From Candidatus Thioglobus sp. MED-G25 (GTDB lineage Bacteria; Pseudomonadota; Gammaproteobacteria; Arenicellales; UBA868): a stretch of DNA of 64,000 nucleotides. The stretch lies in assembly GCA_002456995.1 (NCBI GenBank), contig NTKC01000006.1, forward strand, positions 29,940 to 93,939, in the 5' to 3' direction. Shown here piece after piece: positions 9,372-19,273 of this stretch. The notes below the pieces were generated by a model that saw nothing but the letters and a program-made list of their open reading frames with translations, did not search any database and was not told where the DNA came from. The position numbers were made by a program, and so were the translations under genes. Position 1 is the first letter of the stretch; the number at the start of each line of letters is the position of its first letter.

Positions 9372-10666
9372 ATGAATCAGATTTCAATAACGGGCTACTA
9401 GAGTTTCTAGCTAACTCACCGACTCCTTTTCATGCAGTGAAACAACTAAAGCAGCTGTTGACAGCGGAAGGGTTTGAACAACTTGCAGAACACAACAGCT
9501 GGTCGCTTAAACCTGGAGGACGTTACTTTGTCGTTCGCAATGGCTCGTCAATCGCAGCAATCAGAACAGGCTCTGTTCATCCAACTGATGGGGGGCTGAG
9601 GCTGATCGGCACCCACACCGACAGCCCTTGTCTCAAGATCAAACCCGCACCCGAGATCAGGCGTCAGGGCTTTTTGCAGCTGGGTGTAGAAATTTACGGT
9701 GGAGTTTTGCTCTCACCCTGGTTTGACCGAGACCTTTCTCTGGCCGGCAAAGTCACTTGCCGTATGGAAAACGGAGAGATAAACAGTGTGCTCATCGACT
9801 TTCGACGCCCTGTGGCGACAGTGCCCAGTCTCGCAATTCATTTAAATCGAGATGTGCATAAAAACAGGACCATCAATCCACAAAAAGAAGTGGTTTTACT
9901 AGTGAGTTCAGGTGATGGCGACCGCAAAAGTTTCCGACAACTGCTTCTTGGCCAAATCCAGCATGAGCACGCCAACCTACCTGTTGCCGAGGTCCTGGAC
10001 TACGAAATCAGCTGTTACGACGTGCAACCACCTGCAGTTATCGGGCTAAATGATGACTTCATCGCTGCCTCAAGGCTGGACAACCTTTTGAGTTGTTATA
10101 CCGCTTGTCGAAGCATAATCGACACCTCTGGAGATACCTCTGCTGTGATGGTCTGTAATGATCACGAGGAGGTTGGCAGCCTGTCGGCCAGCGGTGCCCA
10201 AGGACCATTTCTACGTTCTACACTCGAACGTCTATGTGGGACTGGAGAAACGATGGACAGGGCCATGGACTCGTCCGTGTTGCTTTCCGTTGATAATGCG
10301 CATGCGCTGCATCCTAATTACGAAGACAAGCATGACCCACAGCACCGGCCTTGCCTCAACGGTGGTCCGGTCATCAAATACAACGCTAACCAGAGATACG
10401 CAACAAACAGTGAAACTGCGGCGCTGTTTCGCAATTTATGCCAATCCCTTGATATACCCGTTCAACAGATTGCCATGCGAAATGATATGGCGTGTGGCAG
10501 CACCATCGGACCAATAACAGCGGCCGAACTGGGCGTCGCAACAGTAGATATTGGATCCCCGCAGCTGGCCATGCACTCCGTGCGCGAGCTCACCGGGCGC
10601 AACGATCCAACACTACTCTACCGCGCGCTCAAGGGCTTCCTTGATCAAACGTCTCTGTGGCGCTGA
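9368..10666 (+). CDS. apeB: M18 family aminopeptidase
   Basis: A zinc aminopeptidase of the M18 family (aspartyl aminopeptidase-like), which removes N-terminal residues from peptides in the cytoplasm. The 432-residue length is typical. Visible family markers are [14 protein letters not shown] at the N-terminus, [17 protein letters not shown] (metal-binding His and Asp), [27 protein letters not shown]-like [28 protein letters not shown] (metal and catalytic Glu residues), [16 protein letters not shown] and [13 protein letters not shown] near the end. It starts inside the ttcA stop codon and is convergent with a cytochrome c gene 19 bases further on. Confidence 0.95.
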   Translation: MNESDFNNGLLEFLANSPTPFHAVKQLKQLLTAEGFEQLAEHNSWSLKPGGRYFVVRNGSSIAAIRTGSVHPTDGGLRLIGTHTDSPCLKIKPAPEIRRQGFLQLGVEIYGGVLLSPWFDRDLSLAGKVTCRMENGEINSVLIDFRRPVATVPSLAIHLNRDVHKNRTINPQKEVVLLVSSGDGDRKSFRQLLLGQIQHEHANLPVAEVLDYEISCYDVQPPAVIGLNDDFIAASRLDNLLSCYTACRSIIDTSGDTSAVMVCNDHEEVGSLSASGAQGPFLRSTLERLCGTGETMDRAMDSSVLLSVDNAHALHPNYEDKHDPQHRPCLNGGPVIKYNANQRYATNSETAALFRNLCQSLDIPVQQIAMRNDMACGSTIGPITAAELGVATVDIGSPQLAMHSVRELTGRNDPTLLYRALKGFLDQTSLWR

Positions 10667-10685
10667 TGTAGATCAGCTCAACAAT

Positions 10686-11006
10686 TTACTGGGACTGACT
10701 CACCATGTAGTCGATCGCCGCTTTGACGTCATCGTCACTCAGATGAACGAAACCGCCCTTGGCAGGCATCATGCCGGTCTGGCCTTGAAATCCCTGAATT
10801 GCATTCTCATACATCACCTCTATACCCTGTGCGATACGGGCGGCCCAAGCTTCTTTGTCGCCCAGTTTAGGCGCGCCGGCTACACCGGGCATATGACAAG
10901 CCATACAGCCACTGTTGTAGACAGCCTCTCCATCGGCGCTAACACTTGTCCATACAACTGAGCCCATCATCACTGAGGCCAGCACCAGTACTTTGGTAAA
11001 TCTCAT
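10686..11006 (-). CDS. Periplasmic monohaem cytochrome c (cytochrome c5 type)
   Basis: A 106-residue secreted c-type cytochrome. A signal peptide covers residues 1-24, with likely cleavage after VSA. The haem-binding CMACH lies at residues 34-38, and Met79 or Met80 in TGMMPAKGGF is the likely sixth ligand. The 'CxxCH...MPA(K/R)GG' layout is that of cytochrome c5/c555-like electron carriers. A GGAGAG ribosome site precedes the ATG. It is a single gene, convergent with apeB. In a sulfur oxidiser a small periplasmic cytochrome could carry electrons to the terminal oxidase, but nothing in the sequence ties it to a specific donor. Confidence 0.9.
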   Translation of the reverse strand: MRFTKVLVLASVMMGSVVWTSVSADGEAVYNSGCMACHMPGVAGAPKLGDKEAWAARIAQGIEVMYENAIQGFQGQTGMMPAKGGFVHLSDDDVKAAIDYMVSQSQ

Positions 11007-11251
11007 CTAAACTCTCCAGGGGTTTATCTCTTACAGGGAAGTGTATCGCGAATGCTGCAAGGGTCGTAACCCAAGATAGCGTCGGCACTTTGATTTCGAT
11101 CAGGTTTCTCTGATCCGAAACCGTCAGATTCTGGCCACGACACTGACATCCGGTTGCCCTGATGCCCGGCATCAGCGGTATTAATCAACGGTACAGTGAC
11201 TAAGGCGGACAGATATTCAACCGTCGCGACCATTTCATTGGAATGATTGAA

Positions 11252-11310
11252 CAAAATTTAAACTTTAATTAGTTATTAGTTTATTAAATAATTATATTAT
11301 TATAATTCTT
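11252..11310. other. Very AT-rich intergenic stretch after prfC
   Basis: About 59 bases are almost pure A/T, sharply unlike the surrounding sequence. They include the last codons and stop of prfC and the start of the 293-base gap before the cytochrome c gene. No ORF, clean hairpin or repeat unit is visible. The rest of that gap (11007-11251) shows nothing I can name apart from the cytochrome ribosome site. Confidence 0.5.
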
Positions 11311-12880
11311 TGGTATTCTTGAACTGAACATCCGGCCAGCGCTCCATGGCCAAACTTAAATTAGCCAGATTCGGCGCGATATAGGTTAGATCTCCGCCCG
11401 CATCAAGTGCCAGATTCTGTCTAGCTTTTCTCTGAAATGCTTCAAAATCAGACTTTTTATCGCAGACAACCCAGCGAGCAGTCGCTACCTGCACCGATTC
11501 AAAGCTGCAGTCCACACCATATTCATGCTGCAGGCGGTGTACGACCACGTCAAACTGCAGTATTCCGATCGCACCCAGGATTACATCATTCGACATCAGT
11601 GGCCTGAACACCTGGGTCGCACCTTCTTCGCTCAACTGATCTAGCCCTTTGTGCAGCGCCTTTGCCCGCAACGGGTCATCGAGGCGTACCCGTCGAAAAA
11701 GCTCCGGGGCAAAATTGGGCACACCTGCAAACTTTAGATTCTCGCCCTCGGTAAATGTATCTCCAATCTGGATAGTACCGTGATTGTGCAAACCGATGAT
11801 GTCACCCGCGTAGGCAGACTCCACCGACTCGCGTTTTGAGGCCAGAAAGGTGATGGCCCTGTGAATCGGCGTGGTCCGATCTGCTCGGACTTGATGAAGC
11901 TTGATACCCGGCCGATAAACACCGGAATTAATGCGTAGAAATGCCACCCGATCATGATGTGAGGGGTCCATGTTGGCTTGAATCTTGAAGACAAACCCCG
12001 TAAATTTTTTCTCACCGCTATCGACTTTCCTGGAGCCGGCATCCCGAGGCCCCGGACAGGGCGCGTAGTCTACAAAACAGTCAATCAACTCGTCAGTACC
12101 TTCACTGGCAAGTGCTGAACCGAAAAAAACAGGCGTTAACTGCGCCTGCAGATAGGCCTGCAAATCAAAAGTGTAACTGGCTCCAGTCAGCAGCTCGATC
12201 TCCTCCCGCAGCCGATCAGCATCCGCACCAATCGCGTCGTCCAGATCATGATTTGAAAGACCGCAGATTGTCCTTTCACCCGACACCGAATTTCCTGATT
12301 TTCTTTCAAACAGGTGAATGCTGTCATCGTAAAGTCGGTAGACCCCACAAAAATGGCGCCCAGTCCCCACAGGCCATGTCATGGGTGCGCACCGAATTCC
12401 CAACACCGACTCCACCTCGTCCAGCAGTTCTACCGGATCGCGGCCTTCCCGATCAAGCTTATTGATGAACGTCATAATCGGTGTATCGCGCAGCCTGCAC
12501 ACCTCCATCAGCTTAATGGTTCTGTCTTCTACGCCCTTTGCTGCATCGATTACCATCAGTGCGGAATCTACCGCTGTCAAAGTACGATAGGTATCCTCCG
12601 AGAAATCGGCATGCCCCGGCGTATCTAACAGATTGATAACATGTTCACGATATTCAAACTGCATGACTGAAGACGTTACGGATATCCCCCTTTCCTTCTC
12701 CATCTTCATCCAATCTGAAGTCGCATAACGTCCTGTCTTACGGGCTCGCACCGTGCCCGCCGCCTGGATCGCGCCACCATAGTGAAGAAATTTCTCCGTC
12801 AGGGTCGTCTTCCCCGCATCGGGATGCGAGATGATGGCGAAAGTCCGCCGACGATTAACTTGGTTCACGTGTTCATCCAT
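11300..12880 (-). CDS. prfC: Peptide chain release factor 3
   Basis: A translational GTPase that recycles release factors RF1/RF2 from the ribosome after termination. The 526 residues are the usual length. The G-domain motifs are complete: [12 protein letters not shown] (G1, about residues 19-30), the [10 protein letters not shown] switch I/G2 region, DTPGH (G3), NKLDRE (G4) and a G5-like SA segment. Domain II contains [21 protein letters not shown] and the end has the RF3 C-terminal region with [19 protein letters not shown]. The ATG start at 12880 gives the standard N-terminus. It is downstream of rimO on the same strand, 133 bases away, and probably has its own promoter. Confidence 0.97.
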   Translation of the reverse strand: MDEHVNQVNRRRTFAIISHPDAGKTTLTEKFLHYGGAIQAAGTVRARKTGRYATSDWMKMEKERGISVTSSVMQFEYREHVINLLDTPGHADFSEDTYRTLTAVDSALMVIDAAKGVEDRTIKLMEVCRLRDTPIMTFINKLDREGRDPVELLDEVESVLGIRCAPMTWPVGTGRHFCGVYRLYDDSIHLFERKSGNSVSGERTICGLSNHDLDDAIGADADRLREEIELLTGASYTFDLQAYLQAQLTPVFFGSALASEGTDELIDCFVDYAPCPGPRDAGSRKVDSGEKKFTGFVFKIQANMDPSHHDRVAFLRINSGVYRPGIKLHQVRADRTTPIHRAITFLASKRESVESAYAGDIIGLHNHGTIQIGDTFTEGENLKFAGVPNFAPELFRRVRLDDPLRAKALHKGLDQLSEEGATQVFRPLMSNDVILGAIGILQFDVVVHRLQHEYGVDCSFESVQVATARWVVCDKKSDFEAFQRKARQNLALDAGGDLTYIAPNLANLSLAMERWPDVQFKNTKEL

Positions 12881-13013
12881 AACTCAAGCCAGCTAGCGTG
12901 TGAAAAAAGCGCGAATTATAGCGAACAACGAGCCATCGGAGTCCCCCATGGTGATTCTAGCCAGCGCTTTAATGCGAGTCCTTCAGGAACTTACGGCGGT
13001 CCATTAGCTACTA

Positions 13014-14324
13014 TCAGACTTTTTGGGCATACAGATCATGGTTGTCGCTTCCGGTAATACGGACATCAACAAACTGCCCCGGTTCAATATCAACACCATC
13101 GTGAACGATGACAACACCGTCGATCTCGGGTGATTCTCCAGTGCTGCGGGCGAGCACACCTGACTCGGTGTGAGCATCGACTAGAACCGCACATGTTTGG
13201 CCAATTCTACGCCGCAATCTTTGAGCAGAGACTTCTTCCTGTACAGCCATGAAACGGGCCAAGCGTTCTTCCCTGACTTCCTCAGGAACCGGATTATCCA
13301 ACTCATTAGCAGCAGCTCCCTGTATCGGTGAATAGGCAAAACAGCCCACTCTGTCGAGTTGTGCCTCGGTCAAAAAATCAAGCAACAATTTAAATTCATC
13401 CTCCGTCTCGCCAGGAAACCCAACTATGAAAGTACTGCGGATAGTGAGTTCTGGACAAATACTTCGCCACATACGAATACGCGCCAGATTATTTTCAGCA
13501 TTGGCTGGACGTTTCATACGCTTGAGAACACGCGGTACACAGTGTTGGAACGGCACATCCAGATATGGCACGACAAACCCTTCACTCATAAGCGGTATCA
13601 ATTCGTCGATGTGGGGATAAGGATACACATAGTGAAGTCGCACCCAGATGCCCAGTTCACCGAGCACCCGGGTCAGGTCATTGATATGCGAACGCATCGG
13701 ACGCCCACGGGTCAGTTCCGTACGGTACTTCACGTCCGCACCATACGCAGCAGTGTCTTGAGAGACCACCAACAACTCCTTGACACCTGCATCGACCAAT
13801 GCGCTGGCTTCATCAATAATGTCGTGGATAGATCGACTGACCAGACGGCCACGCATTCCTGGAATCACGCAGAATGTACAGGAGTTATTACACCCTTCAG
13901 CGATCTTAAGATACGCGTAATGGCGCGGCGTTAGTTTTATTCCCCCGGGTGGCAACAAATCATGAAATGGGGCATGACCAGGGGGCAACTCCGCTCGAAC
14001 TGCCTCCATAACGGACTCTGCAGAATCGGGTCCAGTTACAGCAACCAGTTCAGGGAAGCGTCTCAGCATCTCCTGATTTCGAGTCCCCAAACATCCAGTA
14101 ACAATGACTCTCCCGTTCTCATCGAGTGCTTCGGTTATTGCCTCCAGGGATTCTTCAACGGCAGCCTGGATAAAGCCACACGTATTAACCACCACTATGC
14201 TCGCATCGGAATAGTTGTCCGAAATTACATAGCCTTCAGCACGCAGCTGGGTCAGTATCCGCTCAGAATCAACCAGGGCCTTGGGGCAACCAAGACTGAC
14301 AAATCCGACTCGGGGGCTCTTCAT
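13014..14324 (-). CDS. rimO: Ribosomal protein S12 methylthiotransferase RimO
   Basis: A radical SAM enzyme with two [4Fe-4S] clusters that methylthiolates a conserved aspartate of ribosomal protein S12. In 436 residues it shows the UPF0004 domain with Cys13 ([11 protein letters not shown]), Cys49 (NTCGF) and Cys78 (VTGCLG), the radical SAM triad Cys145/Cys149/Cys152 (GCNNSCTFC), and a C-terminal TRAM domain ([15 protein letters not shown]...). The '[12 protein letters not shown]' start separates RimO from the tRNA enzyme MiaB. It lies 27 bases downstream of ppsR on the same strand, so the two may be cotranscribed. Confidence 0.97.
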   Translation of the reverse strand: MKSPRVGFVSLGCPKALVDSERILTQLRAEGYVISDNYSDASIVVVNTCGFIQAAVEESLEAITEALDENGRVIVTGCLGTRNQEMLRRFPELVAVTGPDSAESVMEAVRAELPPGHAPFHDLLPPGGIKLTPRHYAYLKIAEGCNNSCTFCVIPGMRGRLVSRSIHDIIDEASALVDAGVKELLVVSQDTAAYGADVKYRTELTRGRPMRSHINDLTRVLGELGIWVRLHYVYPYPHIDELIPLMSEGFVVPYLDVPFQHCVPRVLKRMKRPANAENNLARIRMWRSICPELTIRSTFIVGFPGETEDEFKLLLDFLTEAQLDRVGCFAYSPIQGAAANELDNPVPEEVREERLARFMAVQEEVSAQRLRRRIGQTCAVLVDAHTESGVLARSTGESPEIDGVVIVHDGVDIEPGQFVDVRITGSDNHDLYAQKV

Positions 14325-14351
14325 TTATTTAACACTCGTTTGAGGAGAGGC

Positions 14352-15176
14352 TTAGCCGAGCAGTTCGCGTCGAATCTTCATCTTCTGAAGAATAGTCGTG
14401 CCTATTTCTTCTATCGACATTTGAGTCGTATCCGCAAACGAAATCGAGTGGCGCCGAAAAGTAGCCTGGCCTTGGGCCAACTCATATTCGCACTGTTGTC
14501 GGGATGAATATCGGCTGTCTGGTCTGCGCTCCGTACGAATTTGGCAGAGTCGCTCAGACTCTATGGTCAGGCCAAACAGGCGAGCGCGAAACGGCTGCAA
14601 AATCGCTGGCAGTGCACCGTCATTAAAATCTTCTTCCGTCAGTGGATAATTCGCGCAAAACAGGCCGAAATGAATGGCCAGATACAAACAGACCGGGGTT
14701 TTACCAGTCCTCGACACGCCCAAGATGATGAGATCTGCCTTATTATAGTCATCGATACTGACACCATCGTCACAGTCCATCGCATAGTGGACTGCACTGA
14801 TACGTGAAGTGTAGCGATCTCGGTCGACCACACCATGACTATGGCCGATTTGGTGGCTCGACGCCGACTGTAGTTCCGTCTCTAACGGCTTCAGAAACGT
14901 TCCGAATAAATCGACGAAAAAACCGCGGGCTTGCCGAATACCTTCAAAAAGCTGTGGACTGACGAAAGTGGCGAAGATCAAGGGCCTTGCGTTGTCATTA
15001 TCAGCCGCTTCGTTGATCTCGCGAACAACGTGTACCATCTTTTCAGGGGTGTCGATAAATGGCAGGGCTCTTGTGTGAAATTTTACGTCCGGGAACTGAG
15101 TCAACAGGCTGTGACTGAGGACCTCTGCAGTGATCCCGGTTCGATCGGACACAACAAATACGGTTCTTTTTGACAA
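14352..15176 (-). CDS. ppsR: PEP synthase regulatory protein (bifunctional kinase/pyrophosphorylase)
   Basis: A DUF299 protein that inactivates PEP synthase by ADP-dependent threonine phosphorylation and reactivates it by a Pi-dependent, pyrophosphate-producing reaction. The 274-residue chain begins MSKRTVFVVSDRTGITAEVL, the family hallmark, and has the kinase P-loop GVSRTGKT at residues 153-160 followed by PVCLYLAIHFG. It is divergent from ppsA, its target, with 135 bases between the starts. That arrangement supports PpsR rather than the PPDK regulator. The intergenic region must hold both promoters, but I could not pick convincing -35/-10 pairs. Confidence 0.95.
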   Translation of the reverse strand: MSKRTVFVVSDRTGITAEVLSHSLLTQFPDVKFHTRALPFIDTPEKMVHVVREINEAADNDNARPLIFATFVSPQLFEGIRQARGFFVDLFGTFLKPLETELQSASSHQIGHSHGVVDRDRYTSRISAVHYAMDCDDGVSIDDYNKADLIILGVSRTGKTPVCLYLAIHFGLFCANYPLTEEDFNDGALPAILQPFRARLFGLTIESERLCQIRTERRPDSRYSSRQQCEYELAQGQATFRRHSISFADTTQMSIEEIGTTILQKMKIRRELLG

Positions 15177-15311
15177 TTTGGTCTAGCCTCGCAATGGGTC
15201 TGTCGAGCAAAATAGGCCCTGGCCGTCAAGTTATCGGTTCTGTTCCAGACAACCGGAGCATAAGATGGCAACGGTCCGGCCACATAATATTGTCTAACAA
15301 ATGGTGGGTAA

Positions 15312-17675
15312 GTGAAAGAATATATTGCCTGGTTTGATCAGATAAGCTTGGATGATGTAAGCCGCGTTGGCGGCAAAAACGCATCATTGGGCGAGATGAT
15401 TTCGAGCTTTTCCTCTGCTGGAATTCAAGTTCCCGGAGGATTTGCGACCACTGTCCATGCCTACCGGGATCATCTGGTGGCCTCCGGATTGAAGGATCAG
15501 ATTGAAGCTGTCCTGGCTCAACTGGACGTCAGCGATGTGAAACAGCTGGCCGAGGTGGGAGCTACAATCAGAGAGTGGCTTGTCAACGCGCCACTGACCA
15601 GCAATCTGGAAGATGCGATTGAAGCTGCGTACCTGAAACTAGGGAATTCAGCTGACACACCTGTCGCAGTGCGGTCATCTGCCACCGCCGAGGATCTCCC
15701 CGATGCATCTTTTGCTGGCCAGCAGGAAACTTTTCTCAATGTGCGAGGCATAGCCCCCGTACTGATAGCCGTCCGCGAAGTATTTGCATCGCTTTTTAAT
15801 GACCGGGCAATTTCTTATCGAGCCCACCAGGGCTACGATCATAGTGAAGTGGCTTTATCAGTTGGTATACAGCAAATGGTTCGCAGTGATCTTGGATCAA
15901 GTGGTGTGATGTTTACACTTGATACTGAATCTGGTTACGACGATGTCGTGTTTATCACAGCTTCGTGGGGGCTTGGCGAAACCATCGTGCAAGGCGCTGT
16001 GAACCCGGATGAGTTCTATGTGCACAAACCCACACTGCGTGCCCAGAGACCAGCTATCCTTCGCCGCAAAATTGGCAGCAAAGCCAGCAAGATGATCTAT
16101 GCGGACGATTCCGCAACCGAAACCACACGGGTCATCGAAACAACCGCAGCCGAACGACAGCACTTTTCGCTGTCTGATGCGCAGATCGAAGAACTGGCAC
16201 AGCAGGCGATCCGAATAGAACAGCACTATGGCCGCCCGATGGACATTGAGTGGGGCCTCGATGGCGAAACGCAAGAACTGTGGATCCTCCAAGCACGACC
16301 GGAAACGGTAAAGAGCCGTGTCACACAACAGTCGCTTGAGCGATATCATCTTCAAGAAACTGCGATAGTGCTGACAGAAGGTCGCAGCGTTGGTCAGAAA
16401 ATCGGCAGCGGTACGGTCCGCGTAGTGAACTCCATCACCGAACTAGATTTAGTTAAAACGGGTGATATTCTGGTAACTGATATGACCGACCCAGACTGGG
16501 AACCGATCATGAAACGGGCAGCAGCAATTGTCACCAATCGGGGAGGTCGCACCTGCCACGCTGCTATCATTGCCCGGGAACTCGGCATTCCGGCCGTTGT
16601 TGGTTGTGGAGATGCCACACGGCAACTGTCTAAAATTAGCACCGCCACTGTCAGTTGTGCTCAAGGCGACACTGGCTATGTTTATCAAGGAGAACTGGAT
16701 TTCGAGATCGAAACTGTCCCGCTCGGTGATATGCCGAATCTCCCCTTCAAAATTACCATGAATGTCGGCAACCCCGACCGAGCTTTTGATTTTCAGAAAC
16801 TACCACATGCAGGTGTGGGCTTGGCGCGTTTAGAGTTTATTATCAATAACACTATTGGTATTCATCCCAAGGCCCTGCTCCACAGTAACCAGATCCCTCA
16901 GAACGTCAGGGATCAAATCAATACCGCGTCGGCTGGTTATGCCGACCCCATAGACTTTTTTGTACGCAAGCTTGCCGAGGGAATCTCTACGATTACAGCC
17001 GCCTTTTCTCCACATCCCGTGATTGTTCGGTTGTCCGACTTCAAATCCAATGAATACGCAAATCTCATCGGCGGTAGTGCCTTTGAACCTCATGAGGAGA
17101 ACCCAATGCTCGGGCTGAGAGGCGCATCTCGATACCTAGACGCAGGGTTTCGTGAATGCTTTGAACTAGAATGCCGTGCTCTCAAATATGTTCGTGAGAA
17201 AATGGGGCTAACAAACCTCTGGATCATGGTGCCATTCGTACGCACGGTGGTAGAGGCAGAACAAGTGATCGCCTTGCTAGCAGAAAATGGTCTTAACCGA
17301 GGTCAGAACGATCTTAAGATCATCATGATGTGCGAGCTCCCATCAAATGCACTCCTCGCAGAATCGTTTCTACAGCATTTTGACGGTTTTTCGATCGGAT
17401 CGAATGACATGACCCAACTCACTTTGGGTCTGGACCGCGACTCGGCTGACATTGCTCATCTGTTCGATGAACGCGATGCAGCTGTCAAAATGCTACTGCA
17501 ACTAGCAATTTCAGCCTGTCAAAAACAGGGTAAGTATGTTGGGATCTGTGGCCAAGGCCCCTCTGACCATCCTGATCTGGCGCGCTGGCTGATGGAACAA
17601 GGCATCGACACCGTGTCTTTAAATCCTGACAGCGTCATTGAAACCTGGTTATTTCTCAGCGGTGAACAATCCTGA
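15312..17675 (+). CDS. ppsA: Phosphoenolpyruvate synthase
   Basis: Converts pyruvate, ATP and water to PEP, AMP and Pi, allowing gluconeogenesis from C3 (and, through other routes, C2) carbon. The 787 residues are standard length. Domains run N-terminal ATP grasp ([30 protein letters not shown]), the mobile phosphohistidine domain with His416 in [14 protein letters not shown], and the C-terminal PEP/pyruvate barrel ([43 protein letters not shown]). Translation begins at GTG 15312; there is no better in-frame ATG. The partner regulator gene ppsR is divergent. Only 10 bases separate its stop from the convergent PhzF-family gene. Confidence 0.97.
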   Translation: MKEYIAWFDQISLDDVSRVGGKNASLGEMISSFSSAGIQVPGGFATTVHAYRDHLVASGLKDQIEAVLAQLDVSDVKQLAEVGATIREWLVNAPLTSNLEDAIEAAYLKLGNSADTPVAVRSSATAEDLPDASFAGQQETFLNVRGIAPVLIAVREVFASLFNDRAISYRAHQGYDHSEVALSVGIQQMVRSDLGSSGVMFTLDTESGYDDVVFITASWGLGETIVQGAVNPDEFYVHKPTLRAQRPAILRRKIGSKASKMIYADDSATETTRVIETTAAERQHFSLSDAQIEELAQQAIRIEQHYGRPMDIEWGLDGETQELWILQARPETVKSRVTQQSLERYHLQETAIVLTEGRSVGQKIGSGTVRVVNSITELDLVKTGDILVTDMTDPDWEPIMKRAAAIVTNRGGRTCHAAIIARELGIPAVVGCGDATRQLSKISTATVSCAQGDTGYVYQGELDFEIETVPLGDMPNLPFKITMNVGNPDRAFDFQKLPHAGVGLARLEFIINNTIGIHPKALLHSNQIPQNVRDQINTASAGYADPIDFFVRKLAEGISTITAAFSPHPVIVRLSDFKSNEYANLIGGSAFEPHEENPMLGLRGASRYLDAGFRECFELECRALKYVREKMGLTNLWIMVPFVRTVVEAEQVIALLAENGLNRGQNDLKIIMMCELPSNALLAESFLQHFDGFSIGSNDMTQLTLGLDRDSADIAHLFDERDAAVKMLLQLAISACQKQGKYVGICGQGPSDHPDLARWLMEQGIDTVSLNPDSVIETWLFLSGEQS

Positions 17676-17685
17676 CTCAGTTTTG

Positions 17686-18594
17686 TTAGCTACAGCCAGC
17701 ATCGATCCAGCCCTCACTGACCATCACACAAGTACCGCCAACCCAACTGGCAACAACACAACCGTTTTCTTTCCTCGCACGAATCCGCAGAACACTTCTC
17801 CGGCCCAGTTCTATTCCTTGAAATACGCACCAGCTGAATTCACCGTCACCCTCTGATCGATGATGTGACAAAAGAGCTGCCAGTGCACAGTTGGCACTGC
17901 CAGTTGCCGGATCCTCGGCAACACCGTCAAGAGGAGCAAATACGCGGGCCTGAATGTCCGCACCACCAGTCTTGGATGTATAAACATGTACATAAGGCAC
18001 TGCGCCCTCAACAAGAAGACGTTCGAATCCAGCCATATCTATTCGTACCTGGGCTAGAACGGCCGAGTCTACGACTTCCACAAAAAGAAAAGGAAGCCCC
18101 ACCGATGCGACCGTTGGAGCATGTGTGGTCACAACGATTTCGTTTTCACGCAACGACAAAGCTTTAGCCACCGACCCAATCGCTGGGAATTCTTGCAGTG
18201 TCAGGACCTGTGGTGCCTTGAGCTCAAACGAGGTTGGAGCGCCTGGATCGACCTGAATCTCGATTGATACGAGGCCTGCCTTCTCTTCAAACAAGACGGT
18301 ACCTGGAATCTCTTTACCCAGCGCTCCGGTTTCGGCCAGAACAAATGCAGTTCCAATATTTGGGTGGCCGGCGAAAGGAATTTCTGTTGTGGGGGTAAAA
18401 ATTCGTACCTTCCGTGTGTGGCCTGCTTCAGCAGGTAACACAAATGCTGTCTCTGAGAAATTGAACTCCCGCGCAATCTGCTGCATCTGCCAATCTGATA
18501 ATTTCTGAGCGTCTGGTAACACAGCCAGCTGGTTACCACCGAACCGCTGTTCAGTAAACACGTCACAAATAAAGTAGTGATACTTCACAGGCAA
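17686..18594 (-). CDS. PhzF family isomerase/epimerase
   Basis: A 302-residue PhzF-fold protein. Family marks are the N-terminal YHYFICDVFTEQRFGGNQLAV, FNFSETAFVLP with the conserved Glu, IFTPTTEIPFAGHPNIGTA, and the C-terminal domain repeat ARVFAPLDGVAEDPATGSANCALAA. PhzF of phenazine synthesis is an isomerase using an acid/base Glu, but most homologues are uncharacterised small-molecule isomerases. No phenazine genes are present, so phenazine synthesis is not implied. It is 33 bases downstream of the phosphodiesterase gene on the same strand. Confidence 0.88.
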   Translation of the reverse strand: MPVKYHYFICDVFTEQRFGGNQLAVLPDAQKLSDWQMQQIAREFNFSETAFVLPAEAGHTRKVRIFTPTTEIPFAGHPNIGTAFVLAETGALGKEIPGTVLFEEKAGLVSIEIQVDPGAPTSFELKAPQVLTLQEFPAIGSVAKALSLRENEIVVTTHAPTVASVGLPFLFVEVVDSAVLAQVRIDMAGFERLLVEGAVPYVHVYTSKTGGADIQARVFAPLDGVAEDPATGSANCALAALLSHHRSEGDGEFSWCVFQGIELGRRSVLRIRARKENGCVVASWVGGTCVMVSEGWIDAGCS

Positions 18595-18627
18595 TTTACA
18601 GAACTGTCTCGGTCAATTCGATTGCAT

Positions 18628-19131
18628 TTACGCCACGACGAATTCCCGGACGCTCCATCGAGTAGGTTTTGCAGTCAGTACAAGACATGATGCGCCTCCT
18701 TTAGTTCTGACCCGTCCTGCGGCACCAGGGTTAACAACCCACGGATGAATTGTTGTATCTATTCGCCGGATGTGAGTATGACCGTAAGCGATCGCTTGGG
18801 TGTCAGGATACTTGTGCCGCAGTCGGCTATGGTAATTGGCGGTGTCCCAGATCTGGTGGCCGTGTTCGATGGCAAGAACACCACCTGGTAGATCAATCTG
18901 CAGGCTTTTCGGCAGTTTGGATAAGACAAGATGTTCATCTTCAGGCCACTTCTTAGGGACATCGTTATTGCCTGCCACCGCCAGCACATTTCCACACCTG
19001 GATTTGAGCACTGCCAGCACCGAGGCACTGCCGATGTCACCCGTGTGAACTACCAATTCCATACCGGCTGCCAGTTCCACGATTGAGTCATCGACCCAGC
19101 CATGGGTATCACCGAGCAGCAAAACCTTCAT
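18628..19131 (-). CDS. YfcE/MJ0936-type metallophosphoesterase
   Basis: A small (167-residue) calcineurin-like phosphoesterase. The metal-binding motif set is complete: GDTHGW (about residues 7-12), HTGDIGSASV, AGNNDVP, IEHGHQIWD and YGHTHIRRID. The closest characterised enzymes, YfcE and MJ0936, hydrolyse phosphodiester model substrates, with unknown natural substrates. It lies between the apr genes and the PhzF gene on the same strand, 142 bases after aprA. Nothing visible links it to sulfur oxidation. Confidence 0.88.
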   Translation of the reverse strand: MKVLLLGDTHGWVDDSIVELAAGMELVVHTGDIGSASVLAVLKSRCGNVLAVAGNNDVPKKWPEDEHLVLSKLPKSLQIDLPGGVLAIEHGHQIWDTANYHSRLRHKYPDTQAIAYGHTHIRRIDTTIHPWVVNPGAAGRVRTKGGASCLVLTAKPTRWSVREFVVA

Positions 19132-19273
19132 TTCACCACTACGACATCAGGATCATCTGTATCGGTGTGTTGTCTGACGTCGTCCCTGGGCGAAAGACTC
19201 ATTATTCGTACACCCGGTTGGGCTACAACCGTCACGTCATCGCAGAAAAATATTTTGAAAGATGGGCCCCCAT

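Noticed and set aside
13359-13934. Plus-strand ORF of 191 codons inside rimO
   Set aside because: Antisense to rimO, which is complete with all its cysteines.
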